This document shows, in pieces, positions 34,696-46,071 of a stretch of 64,000 nt of DNA (positions are counted from its first letter, which is position 1; every line of letters starts with the position of its first letter). The notes beneath the pieces were generated by a model. That model searched no databases. It saw nothing but the letters and a program-made list of their open reading frames with translations, and was not told the origin of the DNA. Both the position numbers and the translations under genes were made by a program. The DNA is from Tetranychus cinnabarinus (taxonomy: Eukaryota; Arthropoda; Arachnida; Trombidiformes; Tetranychidae), in the NCBI GenBank assembly GCA_022266195.1, contig WHVY01000001.1:12462001-12526000 (forward strand), written 5' to 3'.

Positions 34696-36277
34696 ATGTT
34701 GGCGTTTGTGAATTCTCGCTTCGTATTTTTGATTCGCACCATTCTCGAAGCCATAAGTCGATGTATTCCCTTTCAGATTAAGGCGTTAATTAGGAAATCT
34801 TTTGGTTTATTAAGTGATGATGACAGCGATAAAGAGACTATTGAATCAATCCAAGTTCTAGAAAATATTGGATTAGGACTGATAATGACCCGTCGAGGGC
34901 ACCGTCAAGATGAAACATCATTTGTTCAACCAAATTTCGATTTTAACAATAATCTTATTCGTTTTGTTTCAATTCTTAATTTTATAAGGTTTTGCCTAAT
35001 CCTGATTTACAAACAAAATGATGACTTGAATATATTGCTTGCCAATCCATTCTTCCATGAAAATAGCAGTAACATTATGATATACTATGCCATTGGCGGA
35101 GGAATTACACTGTTTATCTTGCGAGAATATAGTTTGTACCTTGAAGAGACTGGAGCTTACGCGTTACTCTGCCCTCTTCGAGACATAAAAATTTCAGGAT
35201 TTGACAAAAATATACTCAAGTTGACAACCAAACAGTGCAAACTATTCCGCTCTACTTTGCATCCTTTAATCACGATATGGATCAGATATATTTATTGTGT
35301 ATTTATTTGTACTCCTTTTGCGTTAATCAGTTTGCGTCTTCAAAACCAAGCGATAGTCAATAGCGGTCCAGCGATGTATATTTCATCTTTTTCTTGGATA
35401 ATTTTAGAATCTTGTACTTTCATAACCATATTTGGTGGTTTGATGGACCTAGGAGCTCACATAACTGTCTCAGTGCCTCTGTCCTTATTCCGATTGAAAA
35501 GCTTGATTGAATTGTTGCAAAGAGTCAAAAGTAAACAATTTATCGATGACTCTTATATTAAAGGCATGAATACAGATGTGATCAGTTATATGAATGAGTT
35601 TGATGAAATTACCGCTAAAAATCGTTACCTTTTCTTTTTTATTTTCGTACTTGTCTCATTTGGAGCTGATACTGCGATCTTTTTGGGACTGTTCACTAAG
35701 AACCATTCAAAATGGATATCAAATGCCCTTGTAATCTGGGGTCTGATTACACTATTTATAACTGGAAGTGTTGTTTATGCCGGCGGAGCTTTTTTGGATC
35801 AGGTATAGACATCAAATTATTAGTAAGATTATAGCATTGTACTTCAGATATTTTTGTATTTCTTTCTGTTTTCATTCCTCTTTTTCCTCAGCTTTATGTG
35901 GTTCATGGTCTATATGTATCGATTATGGTCAAAGCCCTGGGTAAAACTGGATCAAAAAGTGAAGGTAGCTACAAATATTACTTAATGAAATCAGATTGTG
36001 CGTTCTCTCATTTTGTTTGTAATCATATTTGAATTTATTTTAGACTCTGGAAATTCTTGATCGCATTCTTAGTCCTTATTCCGGAGCTAAAATTGGTGAT
36101 GCATTTAGAGGTGAAAAACTTCTTGCTGTCTATGTGAGTAATTGTACTTAATACCTGAGAGTATTTATTTAAATTGTTTTTAACCACGAATCTTTGTTTT
36201 CAATGCAGTACGTTCTGGAAAATGCAAGCACGATTATGCTGTTAATTTGTAATTTGCAGTTCATTTCGTCGCAATAA
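34696..36277 (+). pseudogene. Gustatory receptor copy 5, frameshift in exon 2
   Basis: Exon 1 (34,696-35,802) is fully open and well conserved, with sites for exon 2 (35,892-35,964), exon 3 (36,044-36,133) and exon 4 (36,209-36,277). Exon 2 is 73 bases instead of 72: the sister sequence GCCCAAGTAAAAC reads GCCCTGGGTAAAAC here. This shifts the frame before the conserved C-terminal signature. A GGTAAAAC within it could act as an early donor, but that would not restore the frame. It is either a very young pseudogene or a sequencing error; the rest shows no decay. Confidence 0.75.
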
Positions 36278-36404
36278 CCTATCATATACTATATATTTAC
36301 GACTTCGAATCAACGAAGAACATTCAAAACAATAACAGATAAATAGATATACTCTGGCAGAACATGGATAATCTAAAATCAAAATAACAATAACGCGACG
36401 AGAT

Positions 36405-36660
36405 ATTAACAAGAAATCTATAATACCTTAGATTATCAATTTCATCCTGAATAGTTAGTTGTGACTAATGCTGCTGCTGAAAACTCTCGCCATATTAACT
36501 CTTTGGGCAATATGCAGTTCTCGCCATAAACTTGCTAAAACCCTTTGGAAACATTCTGATCAACCCATTCATCTGGCTTTGGTTGCCTCAATGGTTGGTT
36601 GTCTTTTGTCATCTTACGTAGGCGATACAAATGTCAAGACAGATTTAAAAAACTAAATTA
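36405..36660 (+). repeat. Recurrent unidentified segment downstream of a GR, copy 3
   Basis: Here the + frame has an in-frame ATG at 36,468 and reads 62 codons (hydrophobic start, then LAKTLWKHSDQPIHLALV and SSYVGDTNVKTDLKN) to a stop. Differences from the other two copies include an in-frame three-base insertion, which weakly suggests past coding constraint. Confidence 0.45.
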
Positions 36661-37369
36661 AATAATAGGGAAAATTTTTGCTAGATAATTAATTGAAATA
36701 AAAAGTAGGCAATATTTTTCGATATGCATTAAAGGTTCTTTTGACCCTAAAAAGTAAGAAAAATCCGTGAAACTGAAACAGAAAAAAGTTAGTTTTCGTC
36801 CGTTTTTGAGAGCTTGAGTTATGCAAAAGTTCTTTTTTCTTGTTAATATGTTTTCTAGTCAAAGACGATTCTAACAATATATCACGAGTCTGTTTACTCT
36901 GCTCAGTCCTAAAAATATTGCAGCGCAAACAGGTCTAGTTGATTTTCTAACACCCGGTACTATTTACGACTGTGAATCAATGAAGAACGTACAAAATATT
37001 ATTTATCAATAAAAGTTAACTAAAGTATATCTTTTTTTGACGTAAGCTCGATTACACTTAAGGCGTATTGTGTGAAGGATTTGATGGCGTACTTTTGTAT
37101 AAGCGCGCCATCAAATCCTTCGTCTAAGGTACCCACAGATCTGAATTCATCAATCGTGAGATTTGAATAAGAAAAGGTTTTCGATTTTGACCACTTCAAG
37201 TGCAAGTTAAACCTGGAAGATCAATTTCATGAAAAATAATTAAAATCGCTTTTTGATGACTTTTCATTGACAAAACAGAAATCAGATTTCGATCTCAGCT
37301 CTTTCCTATTCAAAGTAAAAATTGACTTCTTTTTACACAAACATTTTTGAAAAGTGCATCTTTAAAAAG
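36661..37369. other. Spacer with a short perfect hairpin
   Basis: No gene. An inverted repeat of 16 bases (GAAGGATTTGATGGCG at 37,074-37,089 and its inverse at 37,106-37,121) encloses a 16-base loop. The left arm also occurs at about 40,113 behind GR copy 6 without the right arm. Confidence 0.5.
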
Positions 37370-37605
37370 GTGAGAATGTCTTGCATAAGTTTAAGGCAAA
37401 CTTCCGAATAGCAAATAGTGGCCGAAAGTTTTGAACAAAAGCACTACAACATTTACTTTCTGTTTATCAACCGAGTCTTTGCTGGTTTTAACCGAACTTT
37501 TGGTACTTTGTAGTGCCTCAAGTTTCAATGATTTATCTTTGGATTTCAACTTTTCGAGTAGAAAGTCACTTTTCAAATAATCTGCCAATGGCCACAAATC
37601 TTTGG
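37370..37605 (-). pseudogene. ABCC transporter fragment, part of exon 3
   Basis: The sequence matches the end of ABCC exon 3 (the TMD0-TMD1 linker and start of TMD1: LADYLKSDFLLEKLKSKDKS and VLLLFKTFGHYLLFG), with a three-codon insertion and a broken end. It shows that parts of the transporter other than exon 7 were also copied. It lies 0.8 kb upstream of GR copy 6. Confidence 0.85.
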
Positions 37606-38430
37606 AACATTGGTTAATACTGATACTCTTTCACTCTGTATTAGCAATTATCTTTATCATGAGCAACCTTACCGGTGTGGCAATGTCTAGCATATTTTCG
37701 CGAATAAACTATCAAGATGAAATCAAAACAAATTGGACTCGAGTTTTCACGACGGGCACTTGAGTCCGTCACTACCGTCAATAAAAATGTGTAATGAGTA
37801 CTTCAAACTGATCAAATTAAATTATCATTACATACGCGGTCGAACTCAATTTTCTATCTTTGTTGCTTTTTAGCATTTAATTTGAATGTTTTTATCGTTT
37901 AGTGTGAAGGGAAATGGATTATTGGTTCCCTTTTTGAACCTTAATTGTTTCTTTATAAAAACAATTTACTTTTATTTATCGAGATCCAACATTTATTATT
38001 TAAATTGTCTTCACTGACGTCAAATGATTTGAACAGTTGAATAGCGAGTTTAAACAAGTTAAAGGGTGAAAATTATCACATAAATCAGCAAGCCTGGTTG
38101 CTGAATATTTGCATAGAAGAAGCTGATTAAATCAATTATTAAGAAAGCTATTAAGTAAAAAACCAAAAGAGTGCATCTTGTGTATCTTATTAATAGGATC
38201 ACGAAAGATCGAAAAACAAAAATTGATTAAAACTTAACACTCACAGGTAAGCAACCATGAAAAGTATGACCAATAAGTCGATATGTATTGACATATGAAT
38301 AAAGACATCAATAAAATGGTGAATTCATTTCAAAGGAAGATCTTTGTATCTTTGTTTCATTTAAAATTGACTTGTGACTAGTTTATGTAATAAAAGATAT
38401 GGTTATTTAGTTCAATTATAAATCAATTCA

Positions 38431-40005
38431 ATGTTGGCGTTTGGGAATTCTCGCTTGATATTTTTTATATGCACTATTCTCAAATCCATAAGTCAATGTA
38501 TGCCCTTCCAGGTTAAGGCGTTAATTAGGAAATCTTTTGGTTTATTAAGTGATGATGATAGTGATGATGAGACTGTTAAATAGATCCAAGTTCTGGAAAA
38601 TATTGCATTAGGACTGATAATGACCCGTCGCGGGCACCGGCAAGATGAAACATCATATGTCCAACCAAATTTCCATTTTAATAATAATCTTATTCGTTTT
38701 GTTTCGATTCTTAATTTTATAAGGTATTATCTAATTTTGATTTACAACCAAAATGATAATTTGAGTATATTGCTGGGTAATCCATTCTTCCATGAAAATA
38801 GCAATGACATCATGATATACTATGTGATTGGTGGAGGCATCACACTGTTTATCTTGCGAGAGTATAATTTGTACCTTGAAGAGACTGGAGCTTACGCGTT
38901 ACTCTGTCCTCTTCGCGACATAAAAGTTTCAGGTTTTGACAAAAATATGCTAAGGTTGACAACAAAACAATGTAAACTGTTTCGATCTACTTTGCATCCT
39001 TTAATCACGATATGGATCAGATGGATTTATTGTGTATTTATTTGTACCCCTTTTGTGTTAATCATTTTGCGTCTTCAAAACCAAGCGATAGTCAATAGCG
39101 GTCCAGCGATGTATATTTCATCTTTTTGTTGGATAATTTTAGAATCTTTTACTTTCATCTTTATATTTGGTGGATTGATGATCCTGGGAGCACACATAAG
39201 TGTCTCAGTGCCTCTGTCCTTATTCCGATTGAAAAGCTTGATTGAATTGTTGCAAAGAGTCAAAAGTAAACAATTTATCGATGGCTCTTTTATTAAAGGC
39301 ATGAATACAGATGTGATCAGTTATATGAATGAGTTTGATGAAATTATCGCTAAAAACCGTTACCTTTTCTTTTTTATTTTCGTACTTGTCTCATTTGGAG
39401 CCGATACTGCAATCTTTTTGGGACTGCATACTAAGCGTCATTCAAAGTGGATATCAAATTCCCTTGTAATCTGGGGTCTCATTATACTATTTATAACTGG
39501 AAGTGTTGTTTATGCGGGTGGGGCTTTTTTGGATCAGGTATGCAAACTATTAATAGATTTAAGTATTGAACTTCAGATTTCTTTTGTATTTCTATTCTGT
39601 TTTTATTCTAATTCCTCAGCTTTATGTGATTTATGGTCTTTATGTATCGATCATAGCCAAAGCCCAAGTAAAACTGGATCAAAAACTGAAGGTAGCTACA
39701 AATATTCTCTCATCAAAGTATAGGTAGATTGAGCATTCTCTCATTTTCCCTGTAACTACATTTAATTTAGACTCTGGAAATTCTTGATCGTATTCTTAGT
39801 CCTTATGTCGGAGCTAAAATTGGTGATGCATTTAGAGGTGAAAAACTTCTTGCTGTCTATGTAAGTAATTATACTTAATACCTGAGAGCATTTATTCAAA
39901 CTGTCTTTAATCACGAATCTTTATTTTCATATACAGTACGTTCTTGAAAACGCAAGTACGATCATGTTGCTAATTTGTAATTTGCAGTTCATTTCATCGC
40001 AATAA
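38431..40005 (+). pseudogene. Gustatory receptor copy 6, nonsense codon in exon 1
   Basis: Exons 38,431-39,537, 39,620-39,691, 39,771-39,860 and 39,937-40,005 keep the family lengths and splice sites. A Ser codon (TCG/TCA in the sisters) is TAG at 38,581-38,583, codon 51, just before IQVLEN. The remainder is fully open, so a downstream ATG at 38,620 gives a long frame, but it would lack the first 63 residues. I regard this as a recent pseudogene. Confidence 0.85.
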
Positions 40006-40964
40006 TCCATCATAACGACTGTAAATCAATGAAGAACGTACAAAATAATATTTAGCAATAAAAGTTAACTATTTAGAATATCTTTTTTTGGCGTAAACTC
40101 GATAACACTAAGTGAAGGATTTGATGGCGTACTTTTGTATAAGGGTTTATTTATTGCATAAGTTAAACAGCACTATTCATCGATGTGAACGCACCTAAAA
40201 TACCCACAGATCTGAATCTTAAATTAAAATCATTCGTATAAGAAAAAGTTCACGATTTTCACCACTTCAAGTGCTAATTAATCAATTAGACAGGTTTCAT
40301 CCTATCACCTAAAACACATTAGTAGTGGTGAGGATTCAAGTGAACCCAAGTTTGGGTAAACCTAAAAGATCAATTTATGAACAATGATTAAAATCGATTT
40401 TTAATGGCTTTTTATTGACAAGAACAGAAATCAGATTTCGACCTCAGCTCTTGCCTATTTAGAGTCAACACGACTTCTTTTTGCACAAACATTTTGATAA
40501 GGGCACCTTTATTTCAATGCTTAGATAGCGCTTGTAAGTCTAGTCTAACTGTCAAAATTTATTTTTGAATAAGTCCATTTTACTTATAATGCCTCATAAC
40601 GATTTAATACCTTTCATGAGGTGGGAATAATTATATTATTAATTTATGTTTATTTAACTGCAAATTATAATCTTGAAAAAGCATTATTTTCAGATCAATC
40701 TTTCACCTGAACTTTCTTCACTTATTTTAAAATAATGAAATCAAACTTTCGGAACTCAAGTCAACATCAGTAACAATCGAAAAGTTGGAATAGGATCTGG
40801 TGTATTCAAGCGATGAAAACTTTTTTGAAAAGTGCTGAACAATTTGGTGAATCTTGTTGGAAAGAAGTCAACCTCATGACCGAGTTGACCTAAGAAGAGT
40901 CATAACAGACGTAACAAACAAATCACAAGCAACAATCATTTGATTTCATCGAACGATTCTTGTA
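40006..40964. other. Spacer behind the GR array
   Basis: The first 300 bases match the flank behind GR copy 5. The stretch from about 40,770 resembles 49,500-49,640 upstream of the bHLH gene. No gene seen. Confidence 0.5.
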
Positions 40965-41558
40965 AAAGGAGGGTCTCCAGAATTTTTCACTTTTTTATCC
41001 TTGGGAGTTAAGGACTCAACTTTTTTCCCTAAATACAGTTTTTCATGTTAAGTTCAAAAATGAAAACTATTTTTTGGTTGAGTCGGCGGTTTTTGAGTTA
41101 TTTGAGGTCAAAGTGCCAACTTTTGAGGTCATTTAAGACTAGACCATGAGTCCAATTTTCTTCAAACTTTAGAAATCAATAGATCTTAATAAGGCCTATC
41201 GAATGCTATATAAACCGGTGCGGATATCTTTTCTAATGTGGTTCACACTCATCACCGGTTTTCAGTACAAGGCGATTTAACCGAAAACTATGATACATTA
41301 AGAAAAGTTTTATATAGCATTCGATAGGCCTTATTAAGATCTATTGATTTCTAAAGTTTGAAGAAAATTGGACTCATGGTCTAGTCTTAAATGACCTCAA
41401 AAGTTGGCACTTTGACCTCAAATAACTCAAAAACCGCCGACTCAACCAAAAAATAGTTTTCATTTTTGAACTTAACATGAAAAACTGTATTTAGGGAAAA
41501 AAGTTGAGTCCTTAACTCCCAAGGATAAAAAAGTGAAAAATTCTGGAGACCCTCCTTT
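40965..41558. mobile_element. Large near-perfect hairpin (foldback) element
   Basis: Two arms of about 248 bases, AAAGGAGGGTCTCCAG... and its inverse ending CTGGAGACCCTCCTTT, enclose a loop of about 95 bases that itself contains ACCGGTG/CACCGGT. The arms are almost identical, so the insertion is young or the arms are being homogenised. The related sequence at 49,640-49,690 lacks it, which defines it as an insertion. No coding capacity and no obvious target duplication. Confidence 0.85.
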
Positions 41559-41689
41559 GCACAATAAGTATCACTAAGCATAAAATATAAAAGTACCAAA
41601 ATTTATTAATTCACAAAATACCGGTGACAACGATGAATCTTTTTTAACCTTTATTTCATCTGCTAATTCAAAATAGAGTGAACAAGAGA

Positions 41690-42960
41690 CTGATGATATT
41701 GAGGGAGGGAAAGAGAGAGATGATAAATATGTGATAAAACTTTGGTTATATTTATCATAATCTTACAAAAATCCATTTGCTTCTCTGTTTTCATTTAGCT
41801 CACTTTGTAACCAACTCACCACATTAATCATCTTCTAATCATCTCTTTCTTTTTCTATCTTCTCATCTTCTCATCTGTCTTCCTCCCTCCTTTAATACCT
41901 GTGTGACTATCACGTTGGACTGCTTATAAATAGTCTACCTTGTAACATTTTTTACCTGTTTACACTGTTAACCGATAACCCAACATAACCAGATAACAAT
42001 TAACATTGGACAATGCACGACTATTTGCCAGGTTTTAATTTTCATCGTAACGGGTAAACAAATTTCTTTTATTACTTTAATTTCTCGCAATTACTTCCAT
42101 ACTTTATTAATTTAAATTGTTAATTGTAATACAATAACCAGATAACTGCAGCAATATGTTCAAAAACATATTCAAAATATTCAAGATTATGTACGATATC
42201 TATTCATTTTTATGCTCAAGACATGACTTTTTATTCAAAAATAGGTCAATTAATTCAAGTGCATTGCAGTTAACTGTATTAGATTGGGCAATGCAATATA
42301 TTTTCAAGTTCATAAAACTTTACCGAAATGATTTTGTTATGATAAATTTTTTCTTGGTTTTAATCGGAAAATTTTTTTTGTAAGATGTTAACAATTAAAC
42401 AATTGGTCGTTTCAAACAAGCAAAATAGTCTCAAAATATTCCTAAAAAATCATTTGTATGCTGATATGAAACAGAATAAAAAATCTAGAATAAATATTTA
42501 TCAAGAATATTCTTTGCCTTTCTCTAATAATATTTTATTAACAATTAATTTGTAAACGTGTCTATTTGGATCTCATAACAACAGTCAATAAATTGATTAC
42601 TTGACCAAAAATCCTCATTGACTTTATTTCAATTTTTGTTTTGATTTGTAGACGAGATTCTTGTTTGAGTGAAATTGTTTGATTACATTTTGTTTCAACG
42701 TTTAACGTGAAAAATGATTATATCTTTTAAGTACATAATACGTTTTTATCTGCCGTTAATGGGATCGTGTGGCTTTCAATTTGTTTCCCATAAGATAAAC
42801 CAACAGTTGATTAGTTTGAGGCAACAATATTCAAAACATTACAGCAAATTTTCTGGTTCTTTGCCAGTTTTGTATTTGAATCCATTGAGGTTCGAGAGTA
42901 ACACTGAAGAAAGTATTAGGCATCAAAAGTTGGTCTGGTCCATCTTTCAAAAAATAAAAT
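41690..42960 (+). repeat. Deletion-riddled copy of the cwo 5' region
   Basis: Four blocks are collinear with the downstream bHLH gene: 41,690-41,940 with 50,471-50,722 (upstream flank and TATA-like motif), 41,959-42,122 with 51,607-51,770 (end of the 5' UTR, exon 1 and donor), 42,540-42,690 with 51,943-52,085 (intron 1), and about 42,700-42,960 with 56,925-57,270 (intron 2). Most are nearly identical, so the duplication is recent. The sequence between blocks is missing or replaced. Confidence 0.8.
42013..42053 (+). pseudogene. Duplicate of cwo coding exon 1
   Basis: The 41-base exon starting ATGCACGACTATTTGCC with its GGTAAAC donor is identical to the one at 51,662-51,702. A TATA-like TATAAATA precedes it at 41,925. 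No cwo exon 2 copy follows, so it cannot make the protein alone; it might act as an alternative first exon spliced across to 52,350. Confidence 0.65.
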
Positions 42961-43379
42961 CCATATTTATGAATTAAAAGGAGTAAAGGGCGCTTGAACA
43001 ACATCTAACAACAAAAATCGCAGTTATAATTTGATATTTTATTTCGGTAAGTGTCTGTCCATATTAAACTGACATTGAGCGATGTACTTCTCTATTCATT
43101 ATCTGGATACATCACATTTCAGGCTTATTGGTTCATTAAACAATAAATCTCTTTATCATCTCAATATTTCACAGTAATTTATATTTGATGATTTTATTGT
43201 TATATTCGATTGAATGGAATCTTTCTGAAACGAATTGATCCAGGTAATCTTGGAGAGTTTAACTCTTGAAGAGATTGCACTTTCAGATGTTGATCACTGT
43301 GAGATGAATCTGGTTAATCAAGTGCTCTGTAAGTACTCAAAAACGTTTCTGTCTCCTCCTTATCAGCCTGGTTGGTCTT

Positions 43380-44007
43380 GGTTGGAAAATACTCAGCAAA
43401 TTGCATGATCATCAAAGGGATGGATCAAGTCACGTCTTTAGGTCTTATCTGAGGCTAAATACTTGGCACAATCAATTGATTCATCCGATTTATTCCCATA
43501 GAGAACCACTCGAGCGCCTTTTTGTTCACTCCTGGTGGCAATCTTTCATTTTGAATGTGACAGTGATATCTTTTAATTTAAACACCCGCACTGCATAAGT
43601 TGAGGCTACTCTAACCTTGCCACCAGAAGGGCATACAATTTCATCATAACCCTGTTCCTTTACCTGATCGATAAAAAAATAAGAGTAAAATAAAAACAAT
43701 CCATTAAAATGATAAACACAGAGCCAAGAAAATGAATTGATAATATTAATTGAGATGCAAGTCATCGTTCTGGTTCACTTTTTCACCCGGCTGATACTCA
43801 CTTCTAAAGTGACTTACAATCTGATTCTCAGCCAAGTAACATTATTATCATGTTTATAAATTCCTCTGAAAGTTATTAACAATAACTGGTAACTTACTAA
43901 TTTGCATGATGGACCAATTCCTCTGATTTTGAATGCTCCTTATGGGCTGATTATTATTCAATTTGGGATAAACTGGATAATTATTGGATTGGCCATTGGA
44001 GTGTCCA
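43380..44007 (-). pseudogene. Serine/threonine dehydratase (PLP-dependent) pseudogene
   Basis: Two exons remain. Exon 44,007-43,898 contains GAFKIRGIG, the motif with the PLP-binding lysine, preceded by a degraded TPxxE...LKLEN-type strand with stops. Exon from about 43,663 contains GYDEIVCPSGGKVRVASTYA, matching the family's SSGGNAGLAAAYA phosphate loop, but with the key Asn changed to Lys. After a frame change come ARVVLYGNKSDESIDCAKYL and IHPFDD, typical of the same fold. Shifts and stops make it non-functional. It lies 2 kb upstream of the ALDH1L gene. I did not find the C-terminal half. Confidence 0.6.
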
Positions 44008-44010
44008 CTG

Positions 44011-46071
44011 CATGAAAAATTTTCAACCAAAAGTAATTTAATGCGATGTTGGATCAAGTTTAACATCAGAGGAACACATTCTCAGCTCGTGGATTCAACA
44101 AGTTATTTATTTACCTTTTCCTAAAGCTTTCCTTTAGTTGAGCAGCTTAACTTCAGTATGAACGATGAAGCACTCCGAGAAAGCAATTAAAACTATAATC
44201 AAAAAGATGATCGAAAGTTTAAATGTTAAAACAAAAAATAAGAAAATTTATTCAAAAGGTAATTCTTTCGTACTTTCACCGTTTCAGACATCAACGGTTG
44301 ACAGTGGATTCAATTTTGACAGATTGATGTAATTAAATGACTACTTTTTAAAGGTAATCAAGACAACTGACTGACTGGAAAGTCTTTTGATACGAATCTT
44401 GACAGATATGGATCAAGAATCTTATGATCTAATCTAAAGATCTGTACCGTTTAAATTAGATATACCTGATCATTGATTAAAATCAGTTGTTACAATGGAA
44501 AGTACATTTGATAGCAATCTTATCTTGGCACGTTTTCTCGATATTCATGTCAAATGAAGATGATAAGCAAAGGAGAATCTCCAGATGTTACAATATTTCT
44601 TTGAGCAAAAAATATTCTAATGGGTCAAGCTTTTCGTATCAATTTTTGGTTCAAGAGTTACCCTACGTAGTTGCTATTTTTGAATAGGTCAAGCTGATTG
44701 CGATTAGTGTTGATCTATTTTGAAATGATAAAATCAGATTTTACTACTTATGCATAGTCAACATTAACCTGTGTAAGAAATATCAAAATTCATATCTGAC
44801 CAATAAAAAAACTTATAGAATCAGATATTTTATGCTCAAAAGTTGGAAAATTTTGTAACACTTGGAAACTCTGCTTGTTAGATTGGATGAGCCATTATTT
44901 TTCAACCGTTTAAGATGTTCGATTCAAAAGTTATCAAGCTTTATTAGATTCCGTTGTAAGCCTAAATGAAGATAAAACTAAGATTTAGAGGTTGGCTATT
45001 AAAGTCTCTAGTTACAAATAATGTAGATTGTGAGATATTTAGGCTGTTCAAGGTACAGTTTTACTTGTGAAGTTCAGATTGAACCTGGTAGCCAATTGAA
45101 TTATGAACCCTTTAGTGCAAAATCAGTAAACTTGCATCCAATATATGCATTAGCTTTTGTCATTGATATTGATTGGTTTTCAAGCAAAATGAGATGAAAT
45201 GACGAAAATTACATAATCTTAATGAGTTAATGAGACAATATGAGCTACAAAATATCTTGACAGTTGGAAGAGGAAAATTTAAGCACACATGAGCACTATA
45301 AGTGATGAGGTCTTTTGGTTCATCATTACTCTGATTGACAACAATCTAATCCGGATATAACCAATAATGTTTACAATAGAAGAGGCTATAATTCAATTGA
45401 TAGATAATCATAATTAGGTCAGTAGAGTCAGTGGTTCAGAGCCAGAAAGGTAAACCAGAAAGTTTTAAACCTCTTGCAGCTACCTATTTCAAATGATCAA
45501 TTATTAGAGAGAAAATTGAAACAATTAGATGAATTTTACTATATTAGTTGAACATTTGAAACTTTATGGTTTACCTAAAATCCAATATTTGCTCTCAGAC
45601 TATAAGCAATGATGTGATTAAAATGTTACAAGTTATAAATTTTTTCGTCAGATAAGTCAAATGAGAATGTATCAGTTCAATTTATAAATCATTACCATCA
45701 TGATCTTCATGAAGGTCAGCAATCATTTGCAAAGACTTGTCTTTATTATGACAGAATTGTTGAACTTATTGATGATTTATGAAATGTTCAATTTCATCTA
45801 ATTCAATGTAAATTGTCAATTTGATAAGACATAGACAATGAGAGTCTTTTGGCTTATTATTTTCAAGTTTTTACGTTTTAAGTAGGTAAACAGATAAGTG
45901 AATAAATAATCGCCCCATTGAGATTAAACCTCCGTGGATGCACTTAAGCCAGCCCACTAAATCATATCTAATGTTATATTCATCTGTTGGTTGATTGTTA
46001 AGCGACTATTTAACAGGTTAATGAGAGTAACAGAATAGAAACAGAATAGAAAAAGTTTTCCCTCGGTATTT
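44011..46071. other. Intergenic, no gene recognised
   Basis: AT-rich DNA with short chance frames only. The final few hundred bases should include the ALDH1L promoter, but no clear core element is visible. Confidence 0.5.

Noticed and set aside
38620..39723. Long frame starting at 38,620 as a functional receptor start
   Set aside because: It begins at an internal Met after a TAG codon in a copy whose true start is at 38,431, and its end runs through a splice site.
45480..45790. Weak integrase-like peptide (EHLKLYGLPKIQYLLSD)
   Set aside because: Stops in every frame and no flanking retroelement signals; similarity too short to support.
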